Source of the DNA: DATGSL01 sp964645585
GTDB lineage: Bacteria > Verrucomicrobiota > Verrucomicrobiia > Opitutales > T3Sed10-336
DNA length: 64,000 nucleotides
NCBI GenBank assembly: GCA_964645585.1
Contig: CAZYAN010000006.1
Location: 42,223 to 106,222 of the forward strand
Direction: 5' to 3'
Shown: piece by piece, positions 8,457-17,076 of the stretch
Layout: every line of letters begins with the position of its first letter
How positions within the stretch are numbered: the stretch's first letter is position 1
Notes under the pieces: generated by a model
Database searches by the model: none
Told to the model about the DNA's origin: nothing
What the model saw: only the letters and a program-made list of their open reading frames with translations
Made by a program: the position numbers and the translations under genes

Positions 8457-9701
8457 ATGCATTCCACCATCGTGATCCGCGTATTCACTGTTATGTTACG
8501 AAAAAGTTTGCTCGTGCTTCTTGTCGCGGGATCCGCGCTGACTGTCATTTACACCGACGGGCTGACAGCGGGATCTCCGGACGGCGCTCCGTCCGACTTC
8601 TCGCGGGGCGAATCCTTTGATGTCGTCGCCAGCGGGAGCGATGTCTATTTGCTCTTTGGCCAGACGCTTTCGCCCGGCGGGGATTTGCGGCTGTTCTTCA
8701 CAAGGTCAACCGACAGCGGCACCACGTGGAGTCAGCCCATTCCAATTCCAACCGATCACGCTCCGCCGGGAAGGCACCAGCGCGGCCATGATCCTCAATT
8801 GGCAATCTCCGGCAATCGCTTGCTGGCCCTCTGGACGGCTCGCGGAGACGGACCTTGGGGAAGCGGCTCACTGGCAACCGCACGTTCAAATGATGGCGGC
8901 CGAACCTGGAATCCTGGGCCGCCGCCCGTTGCTGACCTGGACGAACCGGCAGGGTTTCGTTTTCCGGCCGTTACAGCGAGCAAAGATTCCTTTCATGCCG
9001 TCTGGATCCACGCGCGCGGTGACGAACGAAGCCTGCGCCACGCGCGGCTCGAACAAGACGCCGCCACCTGGGCGCCTCCAACCATTATCGATCCCGACAT
9101 CTGCGCCTGCTGCTGGAACACGCTTGAAGTCGGTGCGGACGGACGTTTGTTCGTACTGTACCGGGATCAGGATCCCAGTGATATGGCGCTTGCGGTCTCC
9201 GATGATTCAGGCAGTCACTGGCATCGCATTGGTTCTGTCGGCGCGTTCGGCTGGCATTTCAATGGATGCCCCCATGTCGGAGGCAGCTTATTACTCCCGG
9301 CGGACGACGCCGCGCTCTTCGCCACTGTCTGGACCGGCGACCCCGCCGCACGCGGCGCCTATCGGCTCGTCAGCCGGGATGGCGGTTTGAGCTGGAACGC
9401 CCACCCGCTTCCGAACAATGAGATCCCAGGCAACGTCCACACCGACAGCGCCCGACTCCCCAACGGACAGACGGGGATCGTGTGGGACCGGCATCCGCTG
9501 GAAGGGAGTCGCCGGACGATCTACTTTGCCGCAAGCCCCGGAGATCTGGAAGCCTCCTGGACAGAACCCAAGGCCATTTCCGATGGTTCCCGGACGGCCT
9601 CCCATCCGCGAATTATTTCGCTCGATGACCGGTTCCTGATCTTATGGACGGAGACGGCCGATGGAGAGAGCTTCCTCCAAATGGAAAGCCGTGTAAAATG
9701 A
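8457..9701 (+). CDS. Secreted sialidase-like Asp-box protein with C-x-C-C motif
   Basis: About 414 residues from ATG 8457, or 402 from ATG 8493, whose 'MLRKSLLVLLVAGSALTV' is a clean signal peptide. At least four Asp-box (BNR) turns are visible: 'STDSGTTW', 'SNDGGRTW', 'SDDSGSHW' and 'SRDGGLSW'. They indicate a beta-propeller of the exo-alpha-sialidase superfamily. Between blades it has 'DPDICACCWNTLEV', a Cys cluster that a sialidase does not need and that could bind metal or form disulfides. The catalytic Arg triad cannot be assigned, so glycoside hydrolysis is unproven. It follows the pseudopilin by 4 nt. Confidence 0.8.
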   Translation: MHSTIVIRVFTVMLRKSLLVLLVAGSALTVIYTDGLTAGSPDGAPSDFSRGESFDVVASGSDVYLLFGQTLSPGGDLRLFFTRSTDSGTTWSQPIPIPTDHAPPGRHQRGHDPQLAISGNRLLALWTARGDGPWGSGSLATARSNDGGRTWNPGPPPVADLDEPAGFRFPAVTASKDSFHAVWIHARGDERSLRHARLEQDAATWAPPTIIDPDICACCWNTLEVGADGRLFVLYRDQDPSDMALAVSDDSGSHWHRIGSVGAFGWHFNGCPHVGGSLLLPADDAALFATVWTGDPAARGAYRLVSRDGGLSWNAHPLPNNEIPGNVHTDSARLPNGQTGIVWDRHPLEGSRRTIYFAASPGDLEASWTEPKAISDGSRTASHPRIISLDDRFLILWTETADGESFLQMESRVK

Positions 9702-9703
9702 GA

Positions 9704-9898
9704 CTACTCCCTGTGGTCGCGTTTTGCCGGTGCCTCGTCATCGAGTTCCCAAAGATCTTCGCCACCGAATTCCGGGCAGCATGAACCAGGGATCTGATAA
9801 CATTCTTCGCAAAGGTTTTCGTCGCCCACGCGGATGACAGCTGGGCGGCCGCACCGGTCACATGTTTCGCCTGCCGGTTCCATCGATTCCGCACTCAT
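9704..9898 (-). CDS. Zinc-ribbon miniprotein
   Basis: 64 residues. Two Cys pairs, 'CDRCGRPAVIRVGDENLCEECY', form a treble-clef or ribbon-like zinc site, followed by 'GSCCPEFGGEDLWEL' with two more cysteines and an acidic end. It resembles small conserved zinc-ribbon proteins; the role is unknown. Its stop is 2 nt from the stop of the convergent sialidase-like gene, leaving no room for separate terminators. Confidence 0.7.
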   Translation of the reverse strand: MSAESMEPAGETCDRCGRPAVIRVGDENLCEECYQIPGSCCPEFGGEDLWELDDEAPAKRDHRE

Positions 9899-10010
9899 CG
9901 CACAAAAAACCTACGACGAGGCCGGCATCGGTGCAAGCCAGGCGCTGCGTTGCGGAATCCAGGGGCCTTCTCTCGCGGGGTTAAATGCCGCGCTTCGGCT
10001 TCGGCTTCCG

Positions 10011-10751
10011 CTATTGCGCGGCTGGAGCGAAGGATGGGATATCGAACAGCGAAGGGTCGAAAGCCTGGTTTAACGCGACCTCCGTGAAACGAATTTCGTT
10101 CATCTTTTCGCCGTCTTTACTCATGACAATCTTCTCCGGAAAAACGACGCCATTCACCTCGATCTTTCCGCTCTCCCGGATCTCTGAGCCGTCGCGGGTG
10201 CGGGTCATAAGCAGGCGTCCCGTTTCGATGTCAAAAAAGCGAACGAACTCGATGTCTGACGGATGACGAAACACGAGCTCAACTGCCTGGCGACCGTCGA
10301 CCTCTGCGAGTCCCCTGTTTTCAATGCTCCCGCGCCGCTGCTCGATCCCTTGAAAAAAGTTCAGGTTTTCCCACGTATTCGCCTGGAGTTCCCGGATTTT
10401 CTCAACGTCGAGCAGCGTGATTGACCATCGATCGGCATTGGAAGCGTCGTAGGTCTTCCGCCATGCTTCGAAATCGTTTAACGCGGTCACCTCACCGATA
10501 TTGTCCCGCACCACCGTCACGCGCTGCATCAGCGGCTTCTGGAAAATAATCTCGATGGTGCCGGTTCCTCCATCAGCGGTTTCAAATTCCCCGGCGTAGC
10601 GGATCGATTTCACCTTACTCAGAGCGTCGTCGCCGCCCAGAAACTCGCGCGCCTTGGTGATAATCTCCGCCGTTGCCGGCTGCGCTCCCGCGGTGGCGGC
10701 GGCGAGCAAACAGGCGAACCCCGTGAAGAAAACAAATCGTGAAAAATTCAT
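10011..10751 (-). CDS. Exported LolA-like / outer-membrane lipoprotein-sorting-type protein
   Basis: 246 residues from ATG 10751. The signal peptide 'MNFSRFVFFTGFACLLAAATAGA' is followed by about 220 residues of predicted beta structure: 'AREFLGGDDALSKVKSIRYAGEF', 'GTIEIIFQKPLMQRVTV', 'VELVFRHPSDIEFVRFFDIETGRLLMTRTRDGS'. This layout is seen in LolA/LolB-fold periplasmic proteins of unknown partner. No catalytic motif is seen. It is downstream of guaA on the same strand and its signal-peptide codons overlap no gene. Function uncertain, export likely. Confidence 0.7.
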   Translation of the reverse strand: MNFSRFVFFTGFACLLAAATAGAQPATAEIITKAREFLGGDDALSKVKSIRYAGEFETADGGTGTIEIIFQKPLMQRVTVVRDNIGEVTALNDFEAWRKTYDASNADRWSITLLDVEKIRELQANTWENLNFFQGIEQRRGSIENRGLAEVDGRQAVELVFRHPSDIEFVRFFDIETGRLLMTRTRDGSEIRESGKIEVNGVVFPEKIVMSKDGEKMNEIRFTEVALNQAFDPSLFDIPSFAPAAQ

Positions 10752-10776
10752 GGCGATAAGCGGTAAACGTTGAAAG

Positions 10777-12312
10777 CTATTCCCACTCAATGGTACTGGG
10801 CGGTTTCGAGCTGATGTCGAGCACAACCCGGTTAACCCCTTTCACTTCGTTGATGATCCGGTTCGAAATCCGTTGCAGCAATTCATGCGGCAAGCGCACC
10901 CAGTCGGCGGTCATTGCATCGACACTCTCGACGATGCGAAGGGCGATCACATGGTCGTATGTCCGCTGATCACCCATGACGCCCACCGTACGCACCGGCA
11001 GAAAAACCGCGAACGATTGCCAGACCTTGTAATAATAATCCGCCGCGAGCATTTCCTCCTGAAGGATCGCATCGGCTTCGCGGAGAATTTTCAAGCGGGG
11101 GCGAGTGATTTCACCCAGGATGCGGACCGCGAGGCCGGGACCCGGGAATGGCTGGCGCCAAAGGACCTCGCGCGGCAGACCGAGTTCCGCGCCGAGCGCT
11201 CGAACTTCATCTTTAAACAACTCCCGAAGCGGTTCGAGCACCTTCAGGCGCATCCGTTTCGGAAGACCGCCGACATTGTGGTGGCTTTTGATCACCGCCG
11301 CCGGGCTGCCGTCGATCGCCACACTTTCGATGACATCCGGATACAATGTCCCTTGCGCCAGATACTCGGCGTCGCCGTTTTTCTTGAGGAATTCTTCAAA
11401 CACCTTGATGAACGTGTGGCCAATGATCTTTCGTTTCCGCTCGGGATCGGTAACTCCGCGCAGCCGCTCCAAGAACAGCCGGCCCGCGTTAACGACACGA
11501 AGGTTCATTTTGAAGTTCCGTTTGAAGAGATTGACCACCGCCTCGCGCTCGTGAAGACGAAGCAAGCCGTTGTCCACAAAAACACACACCAGCTGATCGC
11601 CGATCGCCTTGTGAAGGAGGGCTGCGGCAACCGATGAATCCACCCCGCCGCTCAGACCGAGGATCACTCGCGCGCCGCCGACCTCCTGTCGAATCGACTC
11701 AATCGCCTGGTCGAGATAATTGGCCATCGACCAATCGCCCGTGCAGCCGCAGATGTTCTTAATGAAGTTCTCGAGAACCAGGATGCCGTGTTCGCTGTGA
11801 GAGACTTCGGGATGAAATTGAAGGCCGAACAGTTTCTTCTTCGGATGCTCGATCGCGGCAAAATCCGAGTTATCCGTAGACGCGGTCGCCACGAAACCTT
11901 TGGGGAGCTCGATCACTTTGTCCCCATGTGAATTCCACACGCGCAATTGGCGCGGCAATCCGTCCAGCAGCTTCCCATCCTTGATGTCGAGCCGGCTGTG
12001 TCCGTACTCCCGGCGACTGCTCTTCTCGACCTTCCCGCCCATCATGTGGGCGATCAATTGCAGGCCGTAGCAGATTCCGAGTACCGGCACACCGAGCTTG
12101 AGCACCGCTGGATCCGGACGCGGCGCATTCCGAGCGAGGACGGACGCGGGACCGCCGGACAGGATCACCCCGCACACATTGTGCTTCTTCAAAACCGAAG
12201 CGGGCGTGCGATACGGAAAAATCTGCGAGTGAACGTTGCATTCCCGGATGCGCCGGGCAATGACCTGGGTGTATTGAGAGCCGAAATCCAGGATGGCGAT
12301 AGTCTCGTGCAT
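10777..12312 (-). CDS. guaA: GMP synthase (glutamine-hydrolysing)
   Basis: Converts XMP to GMP with ATP and glutamine. Start ATG 12312 ('MHETIAILDFGSQYTQ') gives 511 residues, the family norm; a frame extension upstream lacks conservation. The class I amidotransferase has its Cys nucleophile in 'GICYGLQ' and His-Glu in 'GLQFHPEVSHSE'. The ATP pyrophosphatase loop is 'LGLSGGVDSSVAA'. The C-terminal dimerisation domain ends in the conserved 'PPSTIEWE'. The nearest upstream gene is a small zinc-ribbon membrane protein 88 nt away. A GC hairpin (12369-12376 with 12382-12389) lies in that gap but has no T-tract. Confidence 0.97.
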   Translation of the reverse strand: MHETIAILDFGSQYTQVIARRIRECNVHSQIFPYRTPASVLKKHNVCGVILSGGPASVLARNAPRPDPAVLKLGVPVLGICYGLQLIAHMMGGKVEKSSRREYGHSRLDIKDGKLLDGLPRQLRVWNSHGDKVIELPKGFVATASTDNSDFAAIEHPKKKLFGLQFHPEVSHSEHGILVLENFIKNICGCTGDWSMANYLDQAIESIRQEVGGARVILGLSGGVDSSVAAALLHKAIGDQLVCVFVDNGLLRLHEREAVVNLFKRNFKMNLRVVNAGRLFLERLRGVTDPERKRKIIGHTFIKVFEEFLKKNGDAEYLAQGTLYPDVIESVAIDGSPAAVIKSHHNVGGLPKRMRLKVLEPLRELFKDEVRALGAELGLPREVLWRQPFPGPGLAVRILGEITRPRLKILREADAILQEEMLAADYYYKVWQSFAVFLPVRTVGVMGDQRTYDHVIALRIVESVDAMTADWVRLPHELLQRISNRIINEVKGVNRVVLDISSKPPSTIEWE

Positions 12313-12400
12313 GAACGGATTCGTGTTGGTTTGGGCCGATCGCGCGGGCCGACGAGGCATCGGTGAAGCGCGCTTCTCCGTGAAGCGCGGACAGTGAGCG

Positions 12401-12634
12401 CTAAAACTTCAAACGAGCATTGTTAAATTGACAGCGAGGACAAGGCGCAACCTCGGTGCCCTGCCGGCTGGTGTAGATCTTGTCGCATTTAATGCAGTGA
12501 AAAATAACCTTCTTGCGTTCCGCCTCATACAGGTTTTTGTCGCGCAGATCTGAAAACAGCCACAGGCCGATGAGGAGAGCCATCGCGCTGAAAATATAGA
12601 TCAGCGCACCGACTGTGAGATCAATGACGAACAT
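12401..12634 (-). CDS. Small membrane protein with C-terminal zinc ribbon
   Basis: 77 residues from ATG 12634; ATG 12664 is the alternative. One or two transmembrane stretches ('VGALIYIFSAMALLIGLWLF') lead to a cytosolic tail with 'CIKCDKIYTSRQGTEVAPCPRC', a CxxC-(16)-CxxC rubredoxin-like zinc knuckle. Small ribbons of this kind often act as scaffold or sensor parts, but nothing here gives a partner. It follows rplQ on the same strand after 225 nt. Confidence 0.65.
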   Translation of the reverse strand: MFVIDLTVGALIYIFSAMALLIGLWLFSDLRDKNLYEAERKKVIFHCIKCDKIYTSRQGTEVAPCPRCQFNNARLKF

Positions 12635-12859
12635 GGCAAAACAAAGAAGCGCGCCCCCTTCCATTGAAGAGACGCGCTTCCGAAACTCAATCTTTCCCGC
12701 GTTGGACGGGCTGGCAAGAAACAAGGTGATCGTTCAGACGTGCCAGAGATCATCCGCGAGAGGCACCGTCGATTTTGCAAGTTGAGCATCGTGGCTGCCG
12801 CCGCCCATGTGTACCGTGACCGGAGCTTTGCCGGCGATGGCGCTCTGCCAGGCGATGAA

Positions 12860-13459
12860 CTACTCGGCTTTGTCGCTCTTCTCCTTTTCCTCGCCGGCCT
12901 CTGGCTTCTCCTGAACAGCTTCAGCATTCGCCTCAGCTTCAGGCTGCTCCTGTTCTGCCGGCTCCTCGCTTTTCGGCTCCTCAGTCGCGGCGGCTTCGCC
13001 GGCCTCAGCGGCAGCTTTCGCCGCGGCCGTTTCGTCGGCAGCGGTCTTGTCAGCCTTCTTGGCCTTTGGCTTTCGGCGGCTCGAACGGTAGCCCGGATCT
13101 TCGGCGGTCACCCACTCGATAATCGCGAGCTCCGCGGCATCCCCTAGACGCGGCGTTCCAAGCTTGTAAATCCGTGTGTAACCGCCCGGCCGATTGACAA
13201 ACTCGCCGACGAGCTCGTTGAAGAGCTTCGTAACGGCCGCGCTGTCACGAAGTCTTGCCATTGCGAGACGACGGTTCGCGATGCCGCCTTTCTTCGCGAG
13301 TGTGACCAGTCGTTCCGCGAATGGACGGAGGGCTTTCGCCTTCTTCAAGGTTGTCTGGATGCGACCCTCGCGGATCAGGGCGGAAGCAAGATTCGCCATC
13401 AGGGCGGCACGGTGCTCCTTTTTGACGCCCAGTTGATTGCTGTGTTTCTGGTGGCGCAT
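12860..13459 (-). CDS. rplQ: Ribosomal protein L17 with long acidic tail
   Basis: Large-subunit protein near the exit tunnel. Residues 1-118 are a normal L17 core ('MRHQKHSNQLGVKKEHRAALMANL', 'VTLAKKG', 'GGYTRIYKLG.R.GDAAELAIIE'). Residues about 128-199 form a Lys, then Ala/Glu/Pro-rich low-complexity tail not found in typical L17 (about 120-130 residues). It is the last gene of the alpha operon, 36 nt after rpoA. No clear terminator follows before 12634. Confidence 0.96.
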   Translation of the reverse strand: MRHQKHSNQLGVKKEHRAALMANLASALIREGRIQTTLKKAKALRPFAERLVTLAKKGGIANRRLAMARLRDSAAVTKLFNELVGEFVNRPGGYTRIYKLGTPRLGDAAELAIIEWVTAEDPGYRSSRRKPKAKKADKTAADETAAAKAAAEAGEAAATEEPKSEEPAEQEQPEAEANAEAVQEKPEAGEEKEKSDKAE

Positions 13460-13495
13460 GAACGGCTTTGATGAGAGTGATTAACTAACGTAAAC

Positions 13496-14497
13496 TCAGA
13501 ATTCGTTCTTTCGATCGAGCAGACGCTCGTCGATTTTCATCCCGAGCGAGAGACCGAGCTGTTCGAGCTTTTCCTTGATCTCGTTCAGGGACTTCTTCCC
13601 GAAGTTGCGGTACTTGAGCATCTCCTGTTCGGACTTCATTGCCAGTTCGCCAACGGTGGTAATGTTGGCGTTGTTGAGGCAGTTCGCCGCACGCACCGAC
13701 AGCTCAATTTCGTTGACGCTCATGTTGAGGAGCTTGCGGAGCTTGTTCTGCTCCTCGCTCACTTCAGCGCCTTCGCTTTCGAACTCGACCTGTTCTTCCG
13801 TTACACGATCAAAGACGTCGAGGTGGTGCTTCAGAATCGAAGCGGCCTGCTTGAGCGCCTCATCCGGTGTGATGCGCCCGTCGGTCCAGATCTCGAGATT
13901 CAGTTTGTCGTAATCCGTAATCTGCCCGACGCGGGTGTTCTCGACGCTGTATTTGACCAGGCGGACCGGGCTGAAAAGAGAATCGATCGCGATCACGCCG
14001 ATCGGCTGGTCTTCCTTCTTGTTGTCCTCCCCTGGACAATAACCGCGGCCCACGCGGACCTCGAGCTCCGCATAAAAGCGGCGCGGCTTGTCGAGCGTGC
14101 AAATCAGCTGATCCGGATTGACGATCCGAATATTAGCATCCTCGGAAATATCCGCCGCCGTTACGGGCCCTTCGCGGTTCACGTCGATGTGCAGCCGGAT
14201 CGGTTCGCGCTTGTGCGAAATGATCAGGACCTTCTTCAAATTCAGCACGATATCGGTGACGTCCTCCAGAACGCCTTCCACGCTCTGGAATTCGTGGTTG
14301 ACCCCATCGATCCGAACCGAAGAGAACGCCGCTCCTTCGATCGAGCTCAGCAGAATCCGCCGCAACGAGTTCCCGATCGTATGCCCGTAGCCCGCTTCGA
14401 ACGGCTCCGCAATGAACTTCGCGTAGGTGTCCGTTGCTGACTCCTCCACTTTGATCAGCCGGTTGGGCAACTCGAATTTACCAAGTCTCTTTGCCAT
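13496..14497 (-). CDS. rpoA: RNA polymerase alpha subunit
   Basis: 333 residues. The N-terminal dimerisation domain has 'GYGHTIGNSLRRILLSS' and 'ITPDEALKQAASILKHHL'. A linker of about 25 residues follows. The C-terminal DNA- and activator-binding domain reads 'ELSVRAANCLNNANITTVGEL' and 'KYRNFGKKSLNEIKEKL'. The alphaCTD keeps the Arg and Asn of the UP-element contact surface. It lies between rpsD and rplQ as in the classical alpha operon. Confidence 0.98.
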   Translation of the reverse strand: MAKRLGKFELPNRLIKVEESATDTYAKFIAEPFEAGYGHTIGNSLRRILLSSIEGAAFSSVRIDGVNHEFQSVEGVLEDVTDIVLNLKKVLIISHKREPIRLHIDVNREGPVTAADISEDANIRIVNPDQLICTLDKPRRFYAELEVRVGRGYCPGEDNKKEDQPIGVIAIDSLFSPVRLVKYSVENTRVGQITDYDKLNLEIWTDGRITPDEALKQAASILKHHLDVFDRVTEEQVEFESEGAEVSEEQNKLRKLLNMSVNEIELSVRAANCLNNANITTVGELAMKSEQEMLKYRNFGKKSLNEIKEKLEQLGLSLGMKIDERLLDRKNEF

Positions 14498-14582
14498 ATT
14501 CAGTCGTTCTGTAAAAAGGAAAAATCCGGCAGGGAGCGATTGCGTTGTTCCCGCCAGATGCGATGCTAATGGAGAGTATGAA

Positions 14583-15191
14583 TCAGCGGCTGTAAAATTC
14601 TACAACGAGCTGCTCGTTAACCCCGGGATCGATCTCCTCGCGGGCGGGGAGACGATTGACCGTCGCCCGAAGAGCATCTTCCTGGAGCGTCAACCAGCCT
14701 GGAACCGGACGCAGACGGGTCTCATCGAGCATCCGGGTGGCCAACTGCCGGGACGACGTGCTGCCGCGCACTTCGATCTCGTCGCCGCTCTTCACCGTGT
14801 AGCTCGGAATATCGACCTTCCGGCCGTTGACACGAACGTGCCCGTGGTTGACAAACTGCCGGGCCGCCTGCCGCGATTTCGCGAACCCGAGCAAATAGAT
14901 AATGTTGTCCAGACGCGTTTCCAAGAGTTGAAGGAAACGGTCGCCCGTAATCCCGCGCTCCCGTTTCGCCTGCTCAAAGAGGCGGCGAAACTGCTTCTCT
15001 GAAAGGCCGTAGGTATAGCGAAGCTTCTGCTTCTCATTCAGCCCGATCGCATAATCACTGAGCTTGCGGCGCAGGCGGGGCCCATGGACGCCCGGCGGAT
15101 ACGGCTTTTTCTCAAACGATTTGTTCGATCCGAAAATCGGCTGACCGAAGCGACGGCTGATGCGTGTGGTAGGACCAGTGTAACGTGACAT
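14583..15191 (-). CDS. rpsD: Ribosomal protein S4
   Basis: 202 residues. It lacks the N-terminal four-Cys zinc site, so it is the C-minus form. The S4 RNA-binding domain is 'LEtRLDNIIYLLGFAKSRQAARQFVNHGHV.VNG'. S4 nucleates 30S assembly and in enterobacteria represses its operon translationally; no such site is identified here. It lies between rpsK and rpoA. Confidence 0.97.
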   Translation of the reverse strand: MSRYTGPTTRISRRFGQPIFGSNKSFEKKPYPPGVHGPRLRRKLSDYAIGLNEKQKLRYTYGLSEKQFRRLFEQAKRERGITGDRFLQLLETRLDNIIYLLGFAKSRQAARQFVNHGHVRVNGRKVDIPSYTVKSGDEIEVRGSTSSRQLATRMLDETRLRPVPGWLTLQEDALRATVNRLPAREEIDPGVNEQLVVEFYSR

Positions 15192-15233
15192 CTCGTAAAT
15201 CTGTTCTTTCTAGTGGCGAATCCGCGCGATCGC

Positions 15234-15827
15234 TTATACCCGGCGGCGCTTCGGAGCGCGGCAGCCGTTGTGCGGAACCGGAGTGGTATCGATAATCGCT
15301 GAAACTTCAAGCCCGATCGCCTGGAAGGCCCTGACCGCGGAGTCGCGTCCGAGACCCGGACCGCTCAGATGCACTTCTATTTCCTTAAGCCCGTGGGCCA
15401 TCGCGGCGCGGCCGGCATCCTGCGCAACCACCTGTGCGGCGTACGCGGTCGACTTCCGGGAGCCCCGGAAATTCATCTTGCCGGAACTGGACCACGAAAT
15501 GACGTTCCCGCGCGTGTCGGTAATGCAAATCTTGGTGTTGTTGAACGTCGCGAGAACCTTGGCGATGCCGGTCGAAATATTCTTGCTGCCTTTGGCCTTG
15601 CGAATCTTGATCGCACCGATCTCGTCTTTGAGAAGGTCCTGCGCGGTAATCTCCTTCTTCGGAGCTTCCTCCGCACTTTCAGCTGCGGGAGCTGCCGCTT
15701 CAGCCTCGGCGGCCTTCGCCTGTTTTTCAGCTGGCTTCGGCTCTTGCTGGCCGGTCTGTTCCTTGACCTGAGCCGCCGCTTCTTCCACAGGCTTCTCGTT
15801 CTCCGGATTCTCGTTCGCGTTTGCCAT
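15234..15827 (-). CDS. rpsK: Ribosomal protein S11 with N-terminal extension
   Basis: 197 residues where S11 is usually about 130. The first roughly 70 residues are Ala/Glu/Lys/Pro/Gln-rich low complexity, then the normal S11 core begins near 'KIRKAKGSKNISTGIAKVLATFNNTKI' and ends 'PHNGCRAPKRRRV'. The ATG at 15827 has no better internal alternative before the core. It forms part of the 30S platform and lies between rpsM and rpsD. Confidence 0.96.
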   Translation of the reverse strand: MANANENPENEKPVEEAAAQVKEQTGQQEPKPAEKQAKAAEAEAAAPAAESAEEAPKKEITAQDLLKDEIGAIKIRKAKGSKNISTGIAKVLATFNNTKICITDTRGNVISWSSSGKMNFRGSRKSTAYAAQVVAQDAGRAAMAHGLKEIEVHLSGPGLGRDSAVRAFQAIGLEVSAIIDTTPVPHNGCRAPKRRRV

Positions 15828-15863
15828 TTCTTAGAAAATAAAAATCAGATACCAATCAGCCGG

Positions 15864-16238
15864 TTATTTCTTGGCGAACACACCGACGGTCTTGCGGGCG
15901 CCCTTGCGTGTCCGGGCGTTGGTGCTCGTCCGCTGGCCGCGCACCGGCAGGCCGCGCCGATGGCGAAGACCGCGGTAGCAGTTGATCGCCTGAAGCCGCT
16001 TCAGCGCGGCCGCGTTCTCACGGCGCAGATCTCCTTCCACCGCAAACTTGCGGTCGGTGATCGCCGTTGTCAATTTGTTCAGATGCTCCTCCGTCAGCTC
16101 GTGGGCGCGAATATTCGGATCAATGCCGGCAGCTTCCACGACAATACGCGCGCGCGACGGCCCGATCCCGTAAATATAGCGGAGGGCATATTCGATTTTC
16201 TTATTGTTCGGGATGTCGACCCCAAGGATGCGTGCCAT
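15864..16238 (-). CDS. rpsM: Ribosomal protein S13
   Basis: 124 residues from ATG 16238 ('MARILGVDIPNNKKIEYALRYIYGIG'); the frame continues upstream without homology. It ends with the basic tail 'RGQRTSTNARTRKGARKT'. It is a head protein contacting P-site tRNA and the central protuberance. It is the first alpha-operon gene here. rpmJ and infA, which commonly precede it, do not fit in the 70-nt gap to map. Confidence 0.97.
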   Translation of the reverse strand: MARILGVDIPNNKKIEYALRYIYGIGPSRARIVVEAAGIDPNIRAHELTEEHLNKLTTAITDRKFAVEGDLRRENAAALKRLQAINCYRGLRHRRGLPVRGQRTSTNARTRKGARKTVGVFAKK

Positions 16239-16308
16239 AAGTTTTTGAAAAAAGGCTGATACGAGCGGTAAAAAGTAATCTTGGCAAAGAAAAAAGCAAC
16301 AGAGCAAA

Positions 16309-17076
16309 TTATTTTTTCGGCCGCGTCAAGATTTCCGGCTCTCCTTCCGTAACCAAAACGGTGTGTTCAAAGTGCGCCGACGGTTTACGGTCGGCCGTGA
16401 CAACGGTCCACCCATCCGGCAAAACCTCCACATGGGGCCCGCCCAAGTTGACCATTGGCTCAATCGCGAGCGTCATCCCGGCCCGCAGCCGCGGTCCGGT
16501 TCCTTTCCGCCCAAAATTCGGAATCTGCGGCTCCTCATGCATCGACGCGCCAACGCCATGACCGACGAACTCGCGGACGACAGACAGCCCGCGCGATTCG
16601 ACATAGCGCTGAATCGCGTGAGAAATGTCGCCTACCCGGTTGCCGTCCCGTGCCTGTTTAATGCCGGTGTAGAGGCTTTCTTCGGTGATTTTCAGAAGCA
16701 TTTCCACTTCCGGTTCCAGCTTCCCAACGCCGATCGTGGCCGCGTTGTCGCCGACATATCCGTCGTAAGACACCACAATGTCGAGCGCGATGATGTCGCC
16801 TTCTTGAAGAACGCGCTTCAGCGACCCGATCCCATGAACGACTTCCTCATTGACCGACAGACAACTGTAGCTCGGAAAGGTCAAGCGGCCCACCTGGTAA
16901 TTGTGACAGGCGCTTGTTGCCCCCATCTCCCCGATCAGCCGCTTCGCCTCCTGGTCGAGGTCGTACGTGTTTACACCCGGCGCGACCTTCGCCTTCAGCC
17001 CTTCAAGCACGGCTGCGGCAATCCGGCAGGATTCCCGCATCTTTGCGATCTCTTCGCTGGTCTTGACAGGGATCAT
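16309..17076 (-). CDS. map: Methionine aminopeptidase type I
   Basis: Removes N-terminal Met from nascent proteins using two metal ions. 255 residues. The start is ATG 17076, which shares ATGA with the adk stop and so indicates translational coupling. Metal ligands are visible in 'ALDIVVSYDGYVGDNAATIGVG' (two Asp), 'GHGVGASMHEEPQIPNFG' (His), 'LAIEPMVN' (Glu) and 'HFEHTVLVTEGEPEILT' (Glu). There is no N-terminal zinc-finger extension. The position after secY-adk is the usual spc-operon arrangement. Confidence 0.97.
   Translation of the reverse strand: MIPVKTSEEIAKMRESCRIAAAVLEGLKAKVAPGVNTYDLDQEAKRLIGEMGATSACHNYQVGRLTFPSYSCLSVNEEVVHGIGSLKRVLQEGDIIALDIVVSYDGYVGDNAATIGVGKLEPEVEMLLKITEESLYTGIKQARDGNRVGDISHAIQRYVESRGLSVVREFVGHGVGASMHEEPQIPNFGRKGTGPRLRAGMTLAIEPMVNLGGPHVEVLPDGWTVVTADRKPSAHFEHTVLVTEGEPEILTRPKK

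Noticed and set aside
12369..12389. Terminator upstream of guaA
   Set aside because: 8-bp GC hairpin without any T-tract on either strand; left as a remark in guaA.
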